Source: Chromatiales bacterium (GTDB lineage: Bacteria > Pseudomonadota > Gammaproteobacteria > Chromatiales > Chromatiaceae). Taken from it: a DNA stretch of 41,240 nucleotides. Both the position numbers and the translations under genes were made by a program. Of this stretch, positions 33,719 to 41,240 are shown in pieces; positions within the stretch are counted from its first letter, which is position 1, and every line of letters starts with the position of its first letter. The DNA is taken from assembly GCA_030145425.1 (NCBI GenBank), contig JAQYVO010000047.1:1-41240 (forward strand). The letters are read 5' to 3'. A model generated the notes under the pieces. It did not search any database. It saw nothing but the letters and a program-made list of their open reading frames with translations, and had not been told where the DNA came from.

Positions 33719-34597
33719 TCAGCCAGATGCCCGCGCATTTCGCCCCCTGGCCTTGTCCACGATCAGGTCAAGTTTGTCGGAAAGCGTTGGTCGGCTCTCC
33801 TTGTAGAACAGTCCAATCGGCGGGGTATCCACGTCCATGGAGTAGCCGATGGCAGCCATCCTGTCTGAACTGTCGTGATCGTCCGGCAGATTCCTGACCT
33901 GTGCCTTGAGATTCGAGTAAGTCTTGGATGTCTTGTCAAAGGTGACACAGGGGGAAAGGATGTGCAGATAGGAAAATCCCCTGTGTGCGATAGCCTGGGT
34001 GATCATTTCACTCAGGTGACGGGGGTCGCCCGCATAACTCTGCCCGATCCAGCTGGCGTCGTAGGAGAGCATCATCAACAGCGGGTTCAACGGGCGGTCC
34101 TGGTTCTGGTAGGGAGAAGTGCTGGTGGTGAATCCGAGAACCGAGGTCGGCGAGGTCTGGCCTTTGGTCAGACCGTAGATGCCGTTGTCGAACACCATAT
34201 AGGTGATATCCACATTGCGCCTTGCGGCATGGGGAATATGAGCGCCCCCGATGGCGAAGGCATCGCCGTCACCGCCGATGGCCAGTACCGTCAGGTCGTC
34301 ATTGGCAACTTTTATGCCCGTTGCAACGGGCAGGGTTCGGCCGTGCAGTGTGTGGAATCCATAGGTATCCAGGAAAAAGGGAAAACGTGAGGCGCAGCCG
34401 ATGCCGGACACAACCGTGACATCCTTCTGGTTGATCTGCAGTTGGTTGATCGCCATGGTGACGCCGTCGACGATGCTGAAGTACCCACAGCCAGGGCACC
34501 AGGTGGGAAGTGCCTTTGAGCGGATGTTGAGTCGTCCGCTTTCACGTACCTGCTCCAGTTTTTCTTCCAGATATACGGGTTGTCTGAGATTGCCCAT
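33719..34597 (-). CDS. korB: 2-oxoacid:ferredoxin oxidoreductase beta subunit (KorB type)
   Basis: This thiamine-diphosphate-binding subunit oxidatively decarboxylates, or in reverse carboxylates, a 2-oxoacid with ferredoxin. The 292 residues include WCPGCGYFSIVDG (conserved cysteines and glycine near residue 34) and the ThDP/Mg motif GGDGDAFAIGGAHI with VFDNGIYGLTKGQTSPTS. The sequence favours the 2-oxoglutarate (Kor) group over pyruvate enzymes, judged by overall resemblance only. It lies 31 bases after korA, the last gene of the operon. Confidence 0.9.
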   Translation of the reverse strand: MGNLRQPVYLEEKLEQVRESGRLNIRSKALPTWCPGCGYFSIVDGVTMAINQLQINQKDVTVVSGIGCASRFPFFLDTYGFHTLHGRTLPVATGIKVANDDLTVLAIGGDGDAFAIGGAHIPHAARRNVDITYMVFDNGIYGLTKGQTSPTSVLGFTTSTSPYQNQDRPLNPLLMMLSYDASWIGQSYAGDPRHLSEMITQAIAHRGFSYLHILSPCVTFDKTSKTYSNLKAQVRNLPDDHDSSDRMAAIGYSMDVDTPPIGLFYKESRPTLSDKLDLIVDKARGRNARASG

Positions 34598-34628
34598 GGA
34601 AAGAGTCTCTATTTAGGTTATGCCGCGT

Positions 34629-36416
34629 TTACGCGGCTGACTTGACCTGCGCTGCCAGGCGCCTGATTTCATCCAGTATGTCGGCCACCCGCATGGGTAC
34701 ACCCGGAACCCGGTTGAGGCGGGTGAAGGGCTTGGAGATTGCCGAACCCACCAGGTTTGCAAACTGGCCTTCATAATTGAGTTCCGGGATCAGTATCTCC
34801 CGGCAATCCGAGAAGAACTCCTGGACCGGCTGAAGCGGCAGCGGTGACAGCATCACCACCTTCATCGCCGAACAACTGATACCTTCATCCTGGGCCACCA
34901 GCATCGCCTCGAGGATCTCACCGAAAGTGGATCCCCATCCGAGGATTCCGACATCCACTTTCCCTTCATCACCGAAGCGCTTCTGAATGGTGATACCGGG
35001 ATGATCGAGGGCGCCGAGCAGCTTGTTGTGGCGTTTTTCACTCATCTTAAGGTGCATGTCCGGCTGATCATTGGGTCTGCCCAATTCGTTGTGTTCCAGG
35101 CCGGTGACGGTGTGTATTCCGCCTTCCTCCCCGGGAACGGTGCGGGGACTGACATTGTCATCTGTGAAGCTGAATCGATGATATGGGACGCCGCGTTCCT
35201 GATGGCTGCGTTTTTTGGAGCTGTCCGCCTCGAAGGGATTCTGACGCGGCAGTATCACGGTTTCATAACGATTCGACAGATAGAGATCCAGCAGTACGAT
35301 GACCGGGGTCTGGTAGCGCTCCGCCATCTCGAAGGCCTTGCCGGCGCACTTGTAGGCCCCCTCCACATTGGTTGGTGCCAGGACGATGCGTTGGGCGTCT
35401 CCCGCGCCGCCGAACACCGCAAGATGCAGATCCGACTGTTCGGTTTTCGTCGGCATACCCGTGGAAGGGCCTCCTCGTTGTGAGCAGAATATCACGGAGG
35501 GTACTTCCGCCATTACGCCCAGGCCCAGCATCTCCACCATCAGCGCCAACCCGGGACCTGACGTTGCCGTGGCTGCCCTTGCCCCTGCATACCCTGCACC
35601 GATGGTGGCGGCAATCGCCGATATCTCGTCCTCGGTCTGCAGCAGCCTACCGCCGCGCATCGGGAGGTCGGTGGCAAGGTCTTCCATGATCGAAGTCGCC
35701 GGGGTGATGGGATAACCAAAAAAGGTTTCCAGCCCCGCATCCAGGCAGCCGCGGACCACAGCGGCGTTACCCGTCATCATCTGCACCTTGCTGCCGATAT
35801 CCTGACGTTCCGGTGTACCCAGTTCGATGAAGTCGAGACGGAAGGTGGATACACCCTCGTCATAGGCGGTGTCAAAAGCGAGCAGGTTCGATTCACTGAT
35901 AATCGGGTCTTTGTGTTTGAACTTGTCCCTGATGATCTGATGAAAGGGTTCCCGCTGCATATCGTAGAGCCCTGCCAGAAATCCCAGTGCGACAATGTTC
36001 TTTGCCTTGGAGCCGCCGGTGGTCTGGTCACTGACCTCGCGCATGCTCACGCCATACGGGAGTTGACCCGGCTGCAGGTGCCCGGAGATATGCTCACCTT
36101 CGGCCATGGCTGAGATAGGCGCCTGATCGTATAGGACCCCTCCGAAATCCCTGACTTCAGAGACGTGAGGGATCGCATAGCTGTCATTCAGAGACACCAG
36201 GATATCGGACTGGTGCTTCAGGGAGTAGGCCTGTCGGGAAGTCACCCGCACCCTCGAGATACACTTGCCGAAACCTCGGATCTCCGGGGGATAGATGTCG
36301 AAGGCGAGAACCTTGAAACCGGCCTCCGCCATGGCGCGTTTGAAGATGTCTCCCACGGCGATGGTGCCGTCGCCCGCCGAACCGCAGAACATCAGTTGTA
36401 TGTCAGTTTCTGTCAT
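34629..36416 (-). CDS. korA: 2-oxoacid:ferredoxin oxidoreductase alpha subunit with fused gamma domain (KorA type)
   Basis: This is the partner of KorB, with a gamma domain at the N-terminus (LMFCGSAGDGTIAVGDIFKR) fused to the pyrimidine-binding alpha domain (GNAAVVRGCLDAGLETFFGY, then PITPATSIMEDLA) and a C-terminal transketolase-C-like domain. The ATG at 36416 gives 595 residues; an ATG at 36431 adds five and overlaps the preceding stop. The segment TSGPGLALMVEMLGLGVMAE and QRGGPSTGMPTKTEQSDL are conserved in the family. It has no ferredoxin domain of its own; the Fe-S centre for electron exit is probably supplied by the first gene of the operon. Confidence 0.92.
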   Translation of the reverse strand: MTETDIQLMFCGSAGDGTIAVGDIFKRAMAEAGFKVLAFDIYPPEIRGFGKCISRVRVTSRQAYSLKHQSDILVSLNDSYAIPHVSEVRDFGGVLYDQAPISAMAEGEHISGHLQPGQLPYGVSMREVSDQTTGGSKAKNIVALGFLAGLYDMQREPFHQIIRDKFKHKDPIISESNLLAFDTAYDEGVSTFRLDFIELGTPERQDIGSKVQMMTGNAAVVRGCLDAGLETFFGYPITPATSIMEDLATDLPMRGGRLLQTEDEISAIAATIGAGYAGARAATATSGPGLALMVEMLGLGVMAEVPSVIFCSQRGGPSTGMPTKTEQSDLHLAVFGGAGDAQRIVLAPTNVEGAYKCAGKAFEMAERYQTPVIVLLDLYLSNRYETVILPRQNPFEADSSKKRSHQERGVPYHRFSFTDDNVSPRTVPGEEGGIHTVTGLEHNELGRPNDQPDMHLKMSEKRHNKLLGALDHPGITIQKRFGDEGKVDVGILGWGSTFGEILEAMLVAQDEGISCSAMKVVMLSPLPLQPVQEFFSDCREILIPELNYEGQFANLVGSAISKPFTRLNRVPGVPMRVADILDEIRRLAAQVKSAA

Positions 36417-36423
36417 AGCGCTG

Positions 36424-37455
36424 TCAATCATGCTCCCAGTATGGGGAAACTATTTGCCTGTTCTCATCGATGTACATCTTGTGATCGGTGGCGGTTTCCC
36501 AATGGATATCGTCACCCGTCATGTTTCTTGCCGCGATCTCACCCATCTTCTTGACGTTTTGCCATCCGTAATAGAAGCGGTACTGGTTCTCTTCGGGCGA
36601 CCAGATCTGGCACACGTCTCCGGCGGCCCAGATACTGGGATCGGTGGTGCGCAGATTGGTGCCGACCAGAAGGCCACGCTCGAAATCAACACCCGAGCCC
36701 ATCATGAAATCAGCCGCCGGCAGCAGGCCGAAGAAAGGCATCACCACGTCGGCAAAGATTTCGCAGCCGTCATCGAACAGGATGTGACGCGCCGACATGC
36801 CCGGTGCCCCCTCCTGGATTGTTTCAATCTTTGCGTTCTCGATGACCTCGACCCCCATGTCCGTGAGCGCGCCGAGCAGGAGTTTTCGTTCATCGGGGTC
36901 GACACGGTGAGGCCAGAAGGTTTGTTCGGTGGCCACCAGAATCACCTGGTAGCCTTCGTTGATCAGGTTGCGTGCCAGATCAAGTCCAAGAACATCTCCC
37001 CCCAGCATCACGACCTTGCCCTTCTTAGGGAGAATATCGCGTACCTGGCAGGCGGCGGTATAGAGGTTGAACCTGTTGAGCAGGGGGGCAAAATCACTCA
37101 GCTCCGCCGGCAGATTGGTCGCACCGCCGCTGGCTACCAGGAGCTGGCTGTAGGAGATACTCTCCTTGTGGGCCAGGTTGATGCTCTTGCGTTGTGCGTC
37201 CACGTGGGTCACGAAACTGTTACGCCGGACGTTGATGCGGTTTTCCACGTAGTATTCGACCGGGTTTACGAGAAAATCACGCCAGTCGCAGTCTTCGTGA
37301 AAAAGGCGTGGCAGTTCGTAGCGGCTGTAAAACAGGAGTCGGCCCGCCGTGATAATGGTGATGCGGCTTTCCGGGTCGCGCTGGCGCAGGTGGCAGGCTG
37401 CCTCGTTGCCTGCAACGCCGTTGCCTATGATGACGTAGTGTTCGGTCATGGTCAC
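36424..37455 (-). CDS. FAD-dependent NAD(P)H oxidoreductase (ferredoxin/rubredoxin reductase type)
   Basis: This 343-residue flavoprotein of the pyridine nucleotide-disulfide oxidoreductase class 1 fold has FAD-binding VIIGNGVAGNEAACHLRQRD (8-27), NAD(P)-binding VVMLGGDVLGLDLARNL (about 149-165) and the FAD-closing motif IWAAGDVCQIW (about 272-282). There is no redox-active CxxC pair. Its start overlaps the upstream gene's stop by four bases, and its own stop overlaps the korA start, so it probably moves electrons between NAD(P)H and the ferredoxin centres of the complex. Confidence 0.87.
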   Translation of the reverse strand: MTMTEHYVIIGNGVAGNEAACHLRQRDPESRITIITAGRLLFYSRYELPRLFHEDCDWRDFLVNPVEYYVENRINVRRNSFVTHVDAQRKSINLAHKESISYSQLLVASGGATNLPAELSDFAPLLNRFNLYTAACQVRDILPKKGKVVMLGGDVLGLDLARNLINEGYQVILVATEQTFWPHRVDPDERKLLLGALTDMGVEVIENAKIETIQEGAPGMSARHILFDDGCEIFADVVMPFFGLLPAADFMMGSGVDFERGLLVGTNLRTTDPSIWAAGDVCQIWSPEENQYRFYYGWQNVKKMGEIAARNMTGDDIHWETATDHKMYIDENRQIVSPYWEHD

Positions 37456-39293
37456 AGGTCCTGGTAAAAAATCTCGTTACGGGTGATTGATATGCACTTG
37501 GTGGGGCAGACCTTGAAACAGGCCCCACAGCGGATGCACTCGTTGTTGTCGACCCAGATCGCGCCGACCTTATCCCATTCACTGGCCTCGTGCAGAGAGC
37601 CGTAGGTTCCGTCGCCTTTGATCTCCACCCCGTCCACCATCTTGATGCAGTCGCGGGGCGCCACCTCGATGCAGGCCCGGCAGTAGATGCAATTGTCGAT
37701 GTCTATCTCGTACTTGTGGTAGCAAAGGTAGCAGCGCTTTGCCTCTTCCAGGGCAAGCGTTTGGTCGTAACCCGTCTCCACTTCCTTATTGTCCGTGTTG
37801 ATGCGCTCGCTGAGAGGCTCGGTGGGCATCTCCTGACGCGGGATGAAGTCGAAAGAGCGCTGCCTGAGCGGTTCGTCGACGGAAGATATCTTTACCACCT
37901 TTTTACGCCGCTCGCGGCCCATCAACCAGGTGTCCATCCTCACTGAAAGTTTGCGGGCGTGGCCCACCGCTTCCACCACGGTACTGGCCCCGTTTACGAA
38001 GTCACCTGCGGAAAACAGGCCGGGGATGGAGGTCATACCGTCCTGGCCGAGACGGACGTTGCCCCAACGGTCCAGATCCACCTGGACGTCGAGAATATCG
38101 GTGACTGTCTTCTGCCCGATGGCGATCAACAGCGTGTCACAGGGTTCGTCGAACTCGGAGCCCTCGATGGGGATGGCCTGGCGGCGTCCACCGCTTCGCC
38201 AGCCGCCCAGCCGGTTCTGAACGAATTTAACACCCCGGAATCTACCCTCATCATCCGAAAGGAGTTCGACGGGCGTTCGCAGGCCGTGAATGATTACACC
38301 TTCCCGCTTCGCTTCGTGGATCTCGTCTTTGGTGACGGGTATGTACTCTTCCGTGGTACGGATGTGAATGGCCACATCATCGGCGCCCAGCCGCTTGGCC
38401 ACGCGGGCGCAGTCGAGGGCGGTAAACCCGGCACCAACGACTGCCACCCGTTTACCGACCTGTTTCTCTTCGCCCCGGTGCAGTTCCATCAGAAAATCCA
38501 GGCCATTTTCGACGTTGTCGACACTTAGAGAAACGTCATCATCCCGCCCTATGTTGCGCAGGGGGAGGGGAATGGCAGCTGCGCATCCGGTCGTAAGCAG
38601 AACGGCATCATAGTCTCGCAACAGGTCGGTGATCTTGACGTCGTTTTCACCCGAACCTATGCTCACCCCGGTTTTAAGGTCCACGCCGAGACGAATGGTG
38701 TTGTGGATCTCCAGTTCCAGCAGGTCCCGGGGCAGGCGGAACTCCGGAATGCCGTAAGAGAGCATGCCGCCGGGGCGGTCCTCCTTTTCGAATATGGTGA
38801 CGTCATGCCCCAGCGTCGTCAGATCGTGGGCAGCGGCCAGTCCTGCCGGTCCTGCCCCCACGATGGCAACCCTTTTTCCCGTGGGGGTGTAGAGATCCTC
38901 AGTGATGCGGTGCCCAATCTGCTTGTGATCCCCCGCGGCACGTTTGAGATGACAGATCGCTACGGGTGCCCCGTTGCCAGGCCAGCCATGACGGCAGGCG
39001 GCTTCGCAGGGCCTGGAGCAGATGCGCCCAAGCACGCCGGGCAACACATTGGCCAGTCTGTTCAGTTCATAAGAGCGGCCATAACGCTCTTCCATGATGG
39101 TTCGGATGTAGGCCGGGACATTGGTGTCCGCCGGACAGGCCGTCTGACAGGGGATGTTTTCCCTGACCCAGCCGATGTCCCGGGGATCGGTGGAAAAGCG
39201 GACAGGGGTAACGATGCGTTGACCATACGACTGGGTATTGGAAAAATCCTCGTTTTCATCGAGTCGTATGGTGCGGATTTCGTGGTCTGCCAT
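37452..39293 (-). CDS. GltD-like FAD oxidoreductase fused to a ferredoxin domain
   Basis: This 613-residue electron-transfer protein is related to the glutamate synthase small subunit. The N-terminal Fe-S region contains the cysteines of PCQTACPADTNVPAYI and GRICSRPCEAACRHGW. FAD-binding VAIVGAGPAGLAAAHDLTTL and NAD(P)-binding VAVVGAGFTALDCARVAKRL follow, with LFSAGDFVNGASTVVEAVG near residue 430. The C-terminus (535-600) is a two-motif ferredoxin: CIYCRACIEVAP then CIRCGACFKVCP. In the first motif the fourth cysteine is alanine (A545), with another cysteine four residues later (C549). No glutamate synthase large subunit is near, so it likely serves KorAB as the link to NAD(P)H. Confidence 0.88.
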   Translation of the reverse strand: MADHEIRTIRLDENEDFSNTQSYGQRIVTPVRFSTDPRDIGWVRENIPCQTACPADTNVPAYIRTIMEERYGRSYELNRLANVLPGVLGRICSRPCEAACRHGWPGNGAPVAICHLKRAAGDHKQIGHRITEDLYTPTGKRVAIVGAGPAGLAAAHDLTTLGHDVTIFEKEDRPGGMLSYGIPEFRLPRDLLELEIHNTIRLGVDLKTGVSIGSGENDVKITDLLRDYDAVLLTTGCAAAIPLPLRNIGRDDDVSLSVDNVENGLDFLMELHRGEEKQVGKRVAVVGAGFTALDCARVAKRLGADDVAIHIRTTEEYIPVTKDEIHEAKREGVIIHGLRTPVELLSDDEGRFRGVKFVQNRLGGWRSGGRRQAIPIEGSEFDEPCDTLLIAIGQKTVTDILDVQVDLDRWGNVRLGQDGMTSIPGLFSAGDFVNGASTVVEAVGHARKLSVRMDTWLMGRERRKKVVKISSVDEPLRQRSFDFIPRQEMPTEPLSERINTDNKEVETGYDQTLALEEAKRCYLCYHKYEIDIDNCIYCRACIEVAPRDCIKMVDGVEIKGDGTYGSLHEASEWDKVGAIWVDNNECIRCGACFKVCPTKCISITRNEIFYQDL

Positions 39294-39687
39294 GTATCTC
39301 GTCCTGCATTGATAACCGTTATTATGACTCGAGCGATCATTCGAGCCGTTGGACTTCTGGTAACCAGGGCCTCCGGAATCTGCAGTGGTGCATCTTCTGG
39401 CGGAACCCTTGATTCAGGGATCACAGGCGACAGCTATGGTCTGTAAAGATTGGATTGACGATTGACGGTATTCCTGTGATTTGAGGAACAACTGCTTAAT
39501 TATAGTTTGGATTATATGCTGAAAGTGTAGTTTTTTTGTAGGTTTGGGTGATCGGGGCGACACATTGGTCGGGTTTTTCAAACCATGAAATTTGGGTGGG
39601 ATTTAATGCCAGATGCAGTGGCGGGATATCGCACCGGACCGGACATCCATTGCAGATGTCCAGTCTGGCGCGGAGGGGATTCTGAAT
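39294..39687. other. Upstream region of the kor operon and intergenic gap
   Basis: Near the kor operon start an imperfect 18-bp palindrome CTCGAGCGATCATTCGAG (39328-39345) lies just upstream of CATAAT on the minus strand, a possible operator and -10 element. Further on the DNA is A/T-rich. At 39641-39661, GGACATC/GATGTCC forms a 7-bp hairpin with a 7-base loop, just past the end of the 57-residue gene. Plus-strand frames here have no supporting signals. Confidence 0.4.
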
Positions 39688-39861
39688 TTAATCTACAGAA
39701 AGTGCCATCGCCAACAGGTACACGCTCACCACGAAGCTGCTGGATAACAGATACATGCCGGTATCGGTCAATCGGGATCGCCTGTCGAATTCGTATCTCA
39801 TTAACGACGGGATAAGTCCACGCACCTGTTCCCGCATGACGTACTTGTTTTGTGTTGTCAT
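39688..39861 (-). CDS. Small single-pass membrane protein of 57 residues
   Basis: An ATG at 39861 preceded by GAGGA about ten bases upstream opens a frame of 57 codons ending in TAA at 39688. The product begins MTTQNKYVMREQVRGLIPSL, has a basic cytoplasmic-type segment (RYEFDRRSR) and ends with a probable membrane helix GMYLLSSSFVVSVYLLAMAL near residues 35-54. It is divergent from the SET-domain gene. Family unknown; topology suggests N-in with a short C-terminus outside. Confidence 0.6.
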   Translation of the reverse strand: MTTQNKYVMREQVRGLIPSLMRYEFDRRSRLTDTGMYLLSSSFVVSVYLLAMALSVD

Positions 39862-39923
39862 TTTGATTGTTCCTCGTCTGTCTTTACTGAGAAAAGCTGC
39901 TGATCACCTGAAAGCGTTCTATT

Positions 39924-39937
39924 TAGGTTCTAACCTA
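39924..39937. promoter_or_regulatory. Perfect 6+6 inverted repeat between divergent genes
   Basis: TAGGTT-CT-AACCTA lies between the 57-residue gene (minus) and the SET-domain gene (plus), within an A/T-rich promoter-like region. It could bind a dimeric regulator acting on either gene. Confidence 0.4.
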
Positions 39938-40104
39938 GCACATAGAGAACAAAAAGAGAACATTAAATTTATTTTGCGAGTCGCTCCAGGTTTATGCCAC
40001 CGGTCGGCCGACTTCAAATAGCAGGAAACCGTCGCGGGGTGGAGAAACGTTTCATTTATTCCGATACAATGGCGCGCGATTTTTACAAGAGAGAAACAAC
40101 ACCC

Positions 40105-40446
40105 ATGGATCTCAAAAGAAAACTAAAGAACAGTGAACTGAAAGAAGATGTCTACAAGGGACCTTCGGAGATACACGGAACCGGACTGTTTGCCCGACGT
40201 GACATCGAGAAGGGAGAGTACATCGGTACCTATCATGGCCCTCTCGCGCAACGCAACGGAACCTATGTGCTTTGGGTTTACGAAACTGACGATACAGAAA
40301 ATCCGGTGGGACGAAGCGGCAGGAATCTCCTGCGTTTTCTTAACCATGCCAAGCCCGGCAGAGGGGAGTTTGACGGCTTTGATTTTTTTGCATGCATGAA
40401 CATCGAAGCGGGCGAGGAGATCACCTTTAATTACGACGGGGCCTGA
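40105..40446 (+). CDS. Small SET-domain protein (putative lysine methyltransferase)
   Basis: This 113-residue protein consists almost entirely of a SET domain. The motifs are IHGTGLFARRDIEKGEYIG (SAM-side), LLRFLNHAKPG with N80-H81, and EAGEEITFNYDG with Y110. A post-SET cysteine cluster is absent, as in other bacterial short SET proteins. The start chosen is ATG at 40105; an ATG at 40069 would add 12 residues. It is followed after nine bases by the YqiA-like gene. The target protein is unknown. Confidence 0.85.
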   Translation: MDLKRKLKNSELKEDVYKGPSEIHGTGLFARRDIEKGEYIGTYHGPLAQRNGTYVLWVYETDDTENPVGRSGRNLLRFLNHAKPGRGEFDGFDFFACMNIEAGEEITFNYDGA

Positions 40447-40455
40447 TCAGGCGGC

Positions 40456-41016
40456 ATGCTCGTCTATCTTCACGGACTGAACAGTTCGAAGCTCTCGGCA
40501 AAAGCAGGCGTTCTGAGGAATCGGCTTGAGCCAGTCCCCGTATTTGCACCTTCCTATCCCGCGCATCGCCCGGACGAGGCCATCGCAACCCTGTCGAAGT
40601 TTTTTGCCGGTATGGGAGGGGAAGGAAACCCCGTGGTGGTGGGAAGCTCCATGGGAGGATTCTACGGTCAGTATCTGGCCAGACGTTTTCCGATGAAACA
40701 CCTGTTCATGATCAACCCGGCGCTGCGGCCCTGGGTCCTGTTGTCGGAGTTCGTAGGTCAGACGATGACCACCGCCGACGGCGAGGCGTATCCGATTACC
40801 CGGGAACTGGTCGAGAGCACCCGCAGGTACGGCATAGCGGATCCCGGTGACGGTGTGGCGACAACACTGTTTCTGGATAAGGGCGACGAAGTGATCGATT
40901 ACCGCATCGCTGAGTCCGTTTACCGAACCTGTGGACGGGTCATCGTTTATGAGGGGGGTGACCACGCCTTTCAGCACGTCGATGAGGCCATTGCGATAAT
41001 CCGCGAGTCTCTGTAG
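40456..41016 (+). CDS. YqiA-like alpha/beta-hydrolase esterase
   Basis: This small serine esterase of 186 residues is in the YqiA/YcfP group. The nucleophile is S65 in GSSMGG, with the acid probably D144 (LDKGDEVIDY) and histidine H170 (GGDHAFQHVDE). The N-terminal MLVYLHGLNSSKLSAKAGVL holds the oxyanion region. AGGCGGC lies just before the ATG. Length and motifs agree with the E. coli YqiA family; the physiological ester is not known. Confidence 0.9.
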   Translation: MLVYLHGLNSSKLSAKAGVLRNRLEPVPVFAPSYPAHRPDEAIATLSKFFAGMGGEGNPVVVGSSMGGFYGQYLARRFPMKHLFMINPALRPWVLLSEFVGQTMTTADGEAYPITRELVESTRRYGIADPGDGVATTLFLDKGDEVIDYRIAESVYRTCGRVIVYEGGDHAFQHVDEAIAIIRESL

Positions 41017-41069
41017 GCGCATAAGCGCGACTTAGTGGGCCGCGCGGATAATAATGTAACGCTCAGAGT

Positions 41070-41158
41070 CTCTCTCATACGTCACGGCAAGGCGAGGTCA
41101 TGCAGGCATAGCCACTCTATGTCAAATGACCTCAACACCGCCGTGACGTATGAGAGAG
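41070..41158. repeat. Triple-nested inverted repeat (cruciform-type element)
   Basis: The outer arms CTCTCTCATACGTCACGGC (41070-41088) and GCCGTGACGTATGAGAGAG (41140-41158) match perfectly over 19 bp. The middle arms are GAGGTCA (41094-41100) and TGACCTC (41127-41133). The inner arms are CATAG (41107-41111) and CTATG (41117-41121). No gene was recognised here. The remainder to the end of the window (41159-41240) reads like more dispersed repeat sequence. Confidence 0.75.
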
Positions 41159-41240
41159 GCTCCCTTCGGGCCAGCTTACAAGCCCTATCCACTGCGTTGC
41201 ACTCGCTTGAATTGGCTATGGCCAGTCCTGCACTCGTGCG

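Noticed and set aside
39585-40021. Plus-strand frames between the kor operon and the SET gene
   Set aside because: They overlap the 57-codon minus-strand gene, which has the better start signal, and show no protein-like pattern.

Overview
The window looks like chromosomal DNA of a fairly GC-rich gammaproteobacterium. That placement rests on gene content (GreB, Sir2, YqiA-like esterase, RND pump, arsRM) and on several families of intergenic palindromes of the REP/REPIN type. The KorAB-type 2-oxoacid:ferredoxin oxidoreductase operon, with a ferredoxin-fused GltD-like subunit, resembles operons known from chemolithoautotrophic sulfur oxidisers (Endoriftia/Sedimenticola-like lineages). That comparison is from memory and is an inference. 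No rRNA, tRNA, CRISPR array, prophage or IS transposase was recognised.

Layout. (1) 0.2-8.5 kb, plus strand: a catabolic cluster with a TRAP transporter (dctQ, dctM, dctP), diaminopropionate ammonia-lyase, an M20 ureido/carbamoyl amino-acid hydrolase, a D-carbamoylase-like nitrilase and an orphan fold-type-II PLP enzyme. Together they suggest uptake of a small ureido or carbamoyl amino acid and its breakdown to keto acid, CO2 and ammonia. (2) 8.8-13.1 kb: a two-gene RND efflux system without an outer-membrane channel. (3) 13.1-16.1 kb: a more AT-rich two-gene stretch (a membrane-anchored Met-rich heptad protein and a metallophosphatase) bracketed by two direct copies of a long dispersed repeat. 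(4) 16.1-20.3 kb, minus strand: a complete CUT1-type sugar ABC importer. (5) 20.4-21.4 kb: a secreted coiled-coil LysM protein. (6) 21.6-22.8 kb, minus strand: arsM and its ArsR regulator, with a promoter/operator that predicts a leaderless transcript. (7) 22.9-29.4 kb: housekeeping and stress genes (four-S1 RNA-binding protein, Sir2 deacylase, NfeD protease plus slipin, GreB, DUF1223 and DUF5658 proteins). (8) 29.7-33.6 kb: an unknown anchored periplasmic protein, a quinone oxidoreductase, SprT, a 41-residue microprotein translationally coupled to sprT, and a zinc-finger-like protein. (9) 33.7-39.3 kb, minus strand: the korAB redox operon. (10) 39.7-41.0 kb: a 57-residue membrane microprotein diverging from a SET-domain protein and a YqiA-like esterase, followed by a large cruciform-forming repeat.

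Most interesting points: REPIN elements on both sides of dctP; the ureido/diaminopropionate cluster with an uncharacterised PLP enzyme; the 14-heptad methionine-rich coiled coil; the leaderless arsRM promoter with an overlapping 14-bp palindrome; three small genes of 41, 57 and 59 codons with good ribosome-binding sites; and the ferredoxin domain of the GltD-like subunit, which lacks one canonical cluster cysteine. All functional statements come from reading motifs by eye; no database search was run.
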